DNA of 63,068 bases from Oscillospiraceae bacterium. GTDB lineage: Bacteria; Bacillota; Clostridia; Oscillospirales; Ruminococcaceae. The position numbers and the translations under genes were made by a program. The notes under the pieces are model-generated. The model searched no databases. It was given only the letters and a program-made list of their open reading frames with translations, and was not told the origin of the DNA. Positions 60,061 through 63,068 of the stretch are shown here, piece after piece (position 1 is the first letter of the stretch; each line of letters opens with the position of its first letter). The stretch spans positions 1 through 63,068 of the forward strand of contig JAHHTP010000006.1 in assembly GCA_020024615.1 (NCBI GenBank), in the 5' to 3' direction.

Positions 60061-60801
60061 TCACATTTCAGCCGCATCCGGTACAGATGGTGCTCCCTTC
60101 TCCCTCTCAATCCGTTCTTTGGCCAACTCAAAATAGCCTGCATCCTGTTCGATTCCAATAAAATCACGGCCAGCACGGACAGCTGCCACGCCAGTACTGC
60201 CGCTGCCCATACAATTATCTAGCACCAGATCACCCGGATTGGTATAGGTGCGAATTAGATACTCCAGCAATGCCACCGGTTTCTGCGTAGGGTGCAACCC
60301 AAATTCGTTCTTGTACTCCAACAGGTTTTTGGGCCAGTTGGTGTATTTGGTGATATGCTCTTTCTGCATGGTACGCATCTTGTATACACCATTATCAGAA
60401 TGCTTCTTCCTCGGTTTTGGATTCTCCACCCGTACCAGCCCTTGCGGATGATATTCCGGCGGTTTTCGATAAAAGACACAGATATCCTCCATGCAGCGCA
60501 TCGGCTGATAACGCGCATAGCAAAACCCAGACGCTGTATTCTTTCGCCAATACCAGGTATATCGGAACTCTTTGCGATTGCTGGCAATCAAGTCAGCAGT
60601 AAACGGCTGACAGCCAAACAGCACAATCGCTGCTCGCTCTTTTGCAATCCGGTGGTACTGTTCCCACAGCGCATCCATTGGCAACACCTGATCCCAACTA
60701 CAATCGGTCACCCCATACGGCAGGTCACACAACACCAAATCAACCGATGTGTCCAAAATCTGCTGCATAATTTCAAGACAATCCCCTCTATATAAGTTCA
60801 T
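60061..60801 (-). CDS. Orphan prophage DNA methyltransferase, beta class
   Basis: 246 residues. The catalytic motif DLPYG (26-30) precedes the AdoMet motif DNCMGSGSTGVAA (about 194-206), the beta-class order; the family methylates N4-cytosine or N6-adenine. HPTQKPVALLEYLIRTY between them is a standard motif. No restriction enzyme or specificity subunit is near, so it probably protects phage DNA or regulates genes. It is flanked by similar terminator units and has its own promoter, a moron-like layout. Recognition site unknown. Confidence 0.9.
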   Translation of the reverse strand: MNLYRGDCLEIMQQILDTSVDLVLCDLPYGVTDCSWDQVLPMDALWEQYHRIAKERAAIVLFGCQPFTADLIASNRKEFRYTWYWRKNTASGFCYARYQPMRCMEDICVFYRKPPEYHPQGLVRVENPKPRKKHSDNGVYKMRTMQKEHITKYTNWPKNLLEYKNEFGLHPTQKPVALLEYLIRTYTNPGDLVLDNCMGSGSTGVAAVRAGRDFIGIEQDAGYFELAKERIEREKGAPSVPDAAEM

Positions 60802-60822
60802 AACGCTTATCCTCCTGATACG

Positions 60823-60831
60823 ATTATATCA
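60823..60831 (-). promoter_or_regulatory. Extended -10 promoter of the methyltransferase
   Basis: Minus strand TGA-TATAAT (60831-60823), with no good -35. The string TGATATAA also occurs at promoter A and in the arms of the inverted repeat at 60881-60915. Confidence 0.6.
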
Positions 60832-60880
60832 TAAAATAATTAAGATGATGGCACCATATTAGACAAATATGCCGATTATC

Positions 60881-60915
60881 TGATATAAAACAACAAAATA
60901 GCAGTTTTTATATCA
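60881..60915. repeat. Perfect inverted repeat upstream of the methyltransferase
   Basis: TGATATAAAA at 60881-60890 is the exact reverse complement of TTTTATATCA at 60906-60915, with a 15-nt centre. It lies 50 nt upstream of the methyltransferase promoter, and no gene covers it. A protein-binding site or a cruciform is plausible. Confidence 0.6.
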
Positions 60916-60940
60916 TTATCATGCAAAATACAAGTAAACA

Positions 60941-60973
60941 CACTTTGCAATTTTTTTGCAAAAGTGATAGAAT
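60941..60973 (+). promoter_or_regulatory. Promoter B with inverted repeat over the -35 box
   Basis: TTGCAA at 60945-60950, 17-nt spacer, TAGAAT at 60968-60973. CACTTTGCAA at 60941-60950 mirrors TTGCAAAAGTG at 60956-60966 (one extra A), so a near-perfect repeat covers the -35 box and half the spacer. Confidence 0.65.
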
Positions 60974-60979
60974 AGAAAC

Positions 60980-61045
60980 ATGCGTTTTATACGGATGCAA
61001 GCACACAGAGAAGCAGGGTTGGAGTTGCCCTGCTTTTCGTTTTTT
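60980..61045 (+). ncRNA. Small transcript B
   Basis: About 66 nt from the predicted start to a terminator with stem AAGCAGGG (61011-61018) and CCCTGCTT (61028-61035) and a T-run to 61045. An ATG at 60980 opens a 46-codon frame that runs straight through the terminator, so a peptide is unlikely. The terminator and -10 region resemble those of transcript A and of the element at 60018-60053. Function unknown. Confidence 0.45.
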
Positions 61046-61055
61046 AAACTCAAAC

Positions 61056-61081
61056 AGCCGGCACCCTTTCGGATACCGGCT
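61056..61081 (-). terminator. Terminator of the lysozyme gene
   Basis: Minus-strand 11-bp stem (AGCCGGTATCC with GGGTGCCGGCT, G-U pairs included) closed by a GAAA tetraloop, followed by a weak T-rich tail. Confidence 0.7.
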
Positions 61082-61113
61082 TTCGTCATGCTTTGTACTA
61101 TTCACTTTGTCAA

Positions 61114-61725
61114 TCAATAACCGTTTTTATGCGCCTTTTTGACCAGAGTTGGATACCACACGGTGGATACATTCATATCCACATCGCCACGAATGCCGGA
61201 TACCCGACCTTTCCAGCTGTACTGGTGCATTTGATAGGTTTTACAGTGCTTCGGCTTTCCACTTACAGCCGCACACCAAATCACATATCGCTGCTGCACA
61301 TCCTTATCCAGCTTGCTTGTAAAAAAGCTGTCAAAACTGTACACACCAACCCAGTACCCGGCTTTTTCCAGCACATCACAGAATGCTTTTGTAATGGCGG
61401 TGCAGGTTGCTTTACTCAATCGCATATGTACTTCATCTTCAATATCAAAGTACACCGGAAAATCAATGTGTTTTCCTTTAAGTACTTTTAATAATGCCTT
61501 TGCTTCCTGTTTTGCCTGTGTGGTGGTCTTTGCATAGCTGTAATGATACACGCCAACCGGCAAACCAACCGCCTTGGCTGCCTTGTAGTTGCGCTCAAAC
61601 TGTGTATCTTTATTGATATACGATGTCGCACGCAGCATAGCAAACTGGATACCAGACTTTTTGACCTTTTTCCAGTCAATCACACCCTGCCATTTGCTGA
61701 CATCAATTCCTTTGTATGTAGCCAT
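61114..61725 (-). CDS. Phage GH25 lysozyme (endolysin)
   Basis: 203 residues. GH25 motifs are KGIDVSKWQGVIDW (D8 region), YHYSYAKT and the catalytic acid in FPVYFDIEDEV near residue 97, then DVDMNVS near the end. It cleaves the MurNAc-GlcNAc backbone of host peptidoglycan at phage release. There is no separate cell-wall-binding domain; the enzyme fills the whole protein. No signal peptide, as fits holin-dependent export. The holin gene is 4 nt upstream. Confidence 0.92.
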   Translation of the reverse strand: MATYKGIDVSKWQGVIDWKKVKKSGIQFAMLRATSYINKDTQFERNYKAAKAVGLPVGVYHYSYAKTTTQAKQEAKALLKVLKGKHIDFPVYFDIEDEVHMRLSKATCTAITKAFCDVLEKAGYWVGVYSFDSFFTSKLDKDVQQRYVIWCAAVSGKPKHCKTYQMHQYSWKGRVSGIRGDVDMNVSTVWYPTLVKKAHKNGY

Positions 61726-61729
61726 ATTA

Positions 61730-61942
61730 CTACTTATCCTCCTTGTTTTTTAATCTCTCTGTATCTACTAAGCCCTCACCAATGATGTATGCAATCAGCG
61801 TTGCGGATGCCATCACTACTGCGACAATCTGCTCAATCTGCATATCCGATACACCAAATGCAATCAGCAATGCAGTGATAAATCCCACTACTGCTGCCCA
61901 GAATTTACGGCTTGTCAATTTTGCTTTCCAATCAATTTTCAT
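61730..61942 (-). CDS. Phage holin
   Basis: 70 residues with two membrane segments (about 14-32 and 37-56) and charged ends, MKIDWKAKLTSRKFWAAVVG at the start. The start and layout fit the phi-LC3-like or related small holins. It would form the lesion that lets the endolysin reach the wall. AGGAGG-type site before the ATG. It overlaps the upstream gene by 4 nt. Confidence 0.85.
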   Translation of the reverse strand: MKIDWKAKLTSRKFWAAVVGFITALLIAFGVSDMQIEQIVAVVMASATLIAYIIGEGLVDTERLKNKEDK

Positions 61943-62187
61943 TTTACTTCCTCCAAATCATCAATTCTATGGTTTGCAACGGCAACCTTCTCACTCAAAA
62001 CAGCGTTATCCTGCTCCAGCTGATAGACCCGCTCCACTACATGATTATGCTTTTCCACCCGTTTTGTCAACTCATTGAGCCGGTATTCCACCAAAGCTCT
62101 GGTCTTGTTCTGCTGTATGCCATTACTGATGATGCACACCACAATCGCAGACACAGCACTGATGACAGCGGCTAAAACCGTTTCCAT
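61939..62187 (-). CDS. XhlA-like phage membrane coiled-coil protein
   Basis: 82 residues. One N-terminal membrane segment (about 2-22) and a C-terminal helix with heptads ending KVAVANHRIDDLEEVK. Such proteins commonly stand before holin in Firmicutes prophages and are named hemolysin XhlA or similar; function is not proven here. The start is at the stop of the CD1375-like gene (TAAATG) and the end overlaps the holin gene. Confidence 0.75.
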   Translation of the reverse strand: METVLAAVISAVSAIVVCIISNGIQQNKTRALVEYRLNELTKRVEKHNHVVERVYQLEQDNAVLSEKVAVANHRIDDLEEVK

Positions 62188-62292
62188 TTATTCCTCCCTT
62201 AACGCTTCTTCTACAGCTTTACGATATCGCTCCGGCACCTGCTCCAAAGTCCACAGCCCCTTATGGATAAGCGACACATATACATTAACCAT
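62188..62292 (-). CDS. CD1375-like small phage protein
   Basis: 34 residues: MVNVYVSLIHKGLWTLEQVP, then ERYRKAVEEALREE. This pattern (VxVYV-L-I-x-G-x-x-T-x-x-QVP) is a small protein found in clostridial prophages between tail and lysis genes. Its role is unknown. It overlaps the preceding gene by 8 nt and its stop abuts the next ATG. Confidence 0.75.
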   Translation of the reverse strand: MVNVYVSLIHKGLWTLEQVPERYRKAVEEALREE

Positions 62293-62539
62293 TCTGCACA
62301 CCTCCTACAACTTCAGCCAACGCCAGTTGTAAATCGTCAATCTCTTTTTGCATCTGCTCCGTTTTGGTCGGTGGAATTTCTTCCAAAATCGCTGTATGCG
62401 TTTTTGGGTCAACCCCTGCAATATATTTGCCCTTTGGAATTTCTACCTCAATATACTGCAATCCCTGCGGTTTGGTATAATCACCGCTTGCCTGATAATA
62501 AATTTTTCCTGTGTTGTCATACACAACTAATGTTTTCAT
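62285..62539 (-). CDS. Small prophage protein of unknown function
   Basis: 84 residues from ATG 62539, placed after GAGGAGGG; a longer frame to 62566 has no such site. It starts MKTLVVYDNTGKIYYQASGD and ends with a short coiled coil (KTEQMQKEIDDLQLALAEVV). Similar small proteins lie between tail fibre and lysis genes in Firmicutes prophages. No domain is recognised. Confidence 0.7.
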   Translation of the reverse strand: MKTLVVYDNTGKIYYQASGDYTKPQGLQYIEVEIPKGKYIAGVDPKTHTAILEEIPPTKTEQMQKEIDDLQLALAEVVGGVQNG

Positions 62540-62550
62540 AAATTCCCTCC

Positions 62551-63068
62551 TCATAATTTTACACACAGCGCAAAAAAGTAATCTTTATCAAGAGTAAATT
62601 CATATACCCCTGACTTATCATTAAAAAAAGGTCCGACATTGTCGTTTTTATATATGTTTCCCTCAAGCCTTCCAACATTCTGATACTCAAATACTCTATT
62701 TTGAAAGCTATCGTAATCCACCTTATACATTGCCCCCATATTCAGTAATGATGATTTGTCTGGTGACATCTTAAGAAAAAAACTAAAGCCATGTGTTGAT
62801 GTATATGGATTAGACCCTTTTCTAGTAGCTGTAATTTTGTATTTTAAAAAAAGATAATCATAATCTGTACTGTCAAGAGGTATGCTGATTCCAGCACCAT
62901 ATTCTCCAGTGGTATGTGTAGGACTTTTGAAAATAGTAGCAGAGTCTACCGAAAGCAATGTAAATTTAGCAGTCCTTGTTCCCATAACCGGCTCGCCGTC
63001 AGTATTGCTGCCCACAAATCCCTGCATAATCTGTTCCGCTCCGGCGGTGATAAACGACAAGTCCACAC
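62551..63068 (-). CDS. Phage tail or receptor-binding protein, C-terminal part
   Basis: At least 171 residues, probably the end of a longer protein that runs off the window. ITAGAEQIMQGFVGSNTDGE followed by PVMGT is a pattern seen in tail-fibre and baseplate-associated proteins. The remaining part is beta-rich with many Tyr and Asp and looks like a receptor-binding head. The GTG at 63066 could be a start, but upstream sequence is missing. Confidence 0.6.
   Translation of the reverse strand, partial: VDLSFITAGAEQIMQGFVGSNTDGEPVMGTRTAKFTLLSVDSATIFKSPTHTTGEYGAGISIPLDSTDYDYLFLKYKITATRKGSNPYTSTHGFSFFLKMSPDKSSLLNMGAMYKVDYDSFQNRVFEYQNVGRLEGNIYKNDNVGPFFNDKSGVYEFTLDKDYFFALCVKL

Noticed and set aside
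59919..60176. 85-codon minus-strand frame
   Set aside because: It overlaps the end of the methyltransferase and the terminators; its likeness to 60908-61117 comes from the related terminator DNA, not from coding.
60292..60795. 167-codon plus-strand frame
   Set aside because: It lies wholly antisense to the methyltransferase, whose motifs are clear, and its product has no recognised features.
60980..61120. 46-codon frame starting at the predicted 5' end of transcript B
   Set aside because: It crosses the terminator at 61011-61045, and the residues look like read-through of stems.
60921..61142. 73-codon plus-strand frame over transcript B
   Set aside because: It starts upstream of the promoter and runs through two terminators.
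1..63068. tRNA, rRNA, CRISPR array, insertion sequence
   Set aside because: None recognised: no cloverleaf, no regular spaced repeats, no transposase motif on either strand.

Overview
The window reads as the chromosome of an anaerobic, gut-type Firmicute of the class Clostridia, most likely in or near the Oscillospirales. This rests on the S10-spc-alpha ribosomal operon with adk-map-KOW-infA-rpmJ in the low-GC Gram-positive order, zinc-type S14 and L36, a zinc-ribbon L24, a T-box in front of hisS-aspS, a large pyruvate:ferredoxin oxidoreductase, a group B-like [FeFe] hydrogenase, PduL as the phosphotransacylase, and a PdaB-like deacetylase that hints at sporulation. I cannot name the species from sequence alone.

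Layout. 1-15474: uninterrupted plus-strand translation operon from the end of rpsJ to rplQ, including secY, adk, map and rpoA, closed by a strong terminator. 15568-22202: single genes, each mostly with its own promoter and terminator (PdaB-like deacetylase, acetyltransferase, hydrogenase, a nitroreductase remnant, a secreted M6 protease, a YczE-type membrane protein, a small unknown). 22306-26716: minus-strand SDR, pduL and a GH38 mannosidase. 26944-35325: plus-strand run murD, two M42 peptidases, acetyltransferase, YnbB-like lyase, ABC exporter, asnA. 35384-42670: minus-strand lrgAB, transglutaminase-like protein, sugar isomerase-like protein and nifJ. 43201-45453: CorC-like CBS protein and a membrane protein. 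45550-53780: minus-strand zapA-U32-dut-maf-mreBCD-mrdA, the cell-shape and division cluster. 53958-59710: acyltransferase, mgsA, T-box hisS-aspS, and a lipase-like hydrolase. 59781-63068: the lysis end of a prophage on the minus strand with an orphan DNA methyltransferase, lysozyme, holin and tail-associated genes.

How it fits together. PFOR makes acetyl-CoA and reduced ferredoxin, the [FeFe] hydrogenase is a candidate electron sink, and PduL could turn acyl-CoA into acyl-phosphate. MurD, MreBCD, PBP2 and ZapA build and shape the wall. The ribosomal operon plus hisS-aspS form the translation core, with the latter sensed by an aspartate-type T-box.

The least explained DNA lies around the prophage methyltransferase. 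Two plus-strand promoter-hairpin-terminator units flank it, one of them holding a 13-codon hydrophobic reading frame directly in front of its terminator, together with two large inverted repeats. Perfect inverted repeats also sit over the core promoters of mreB and, apparently, lrgAB.
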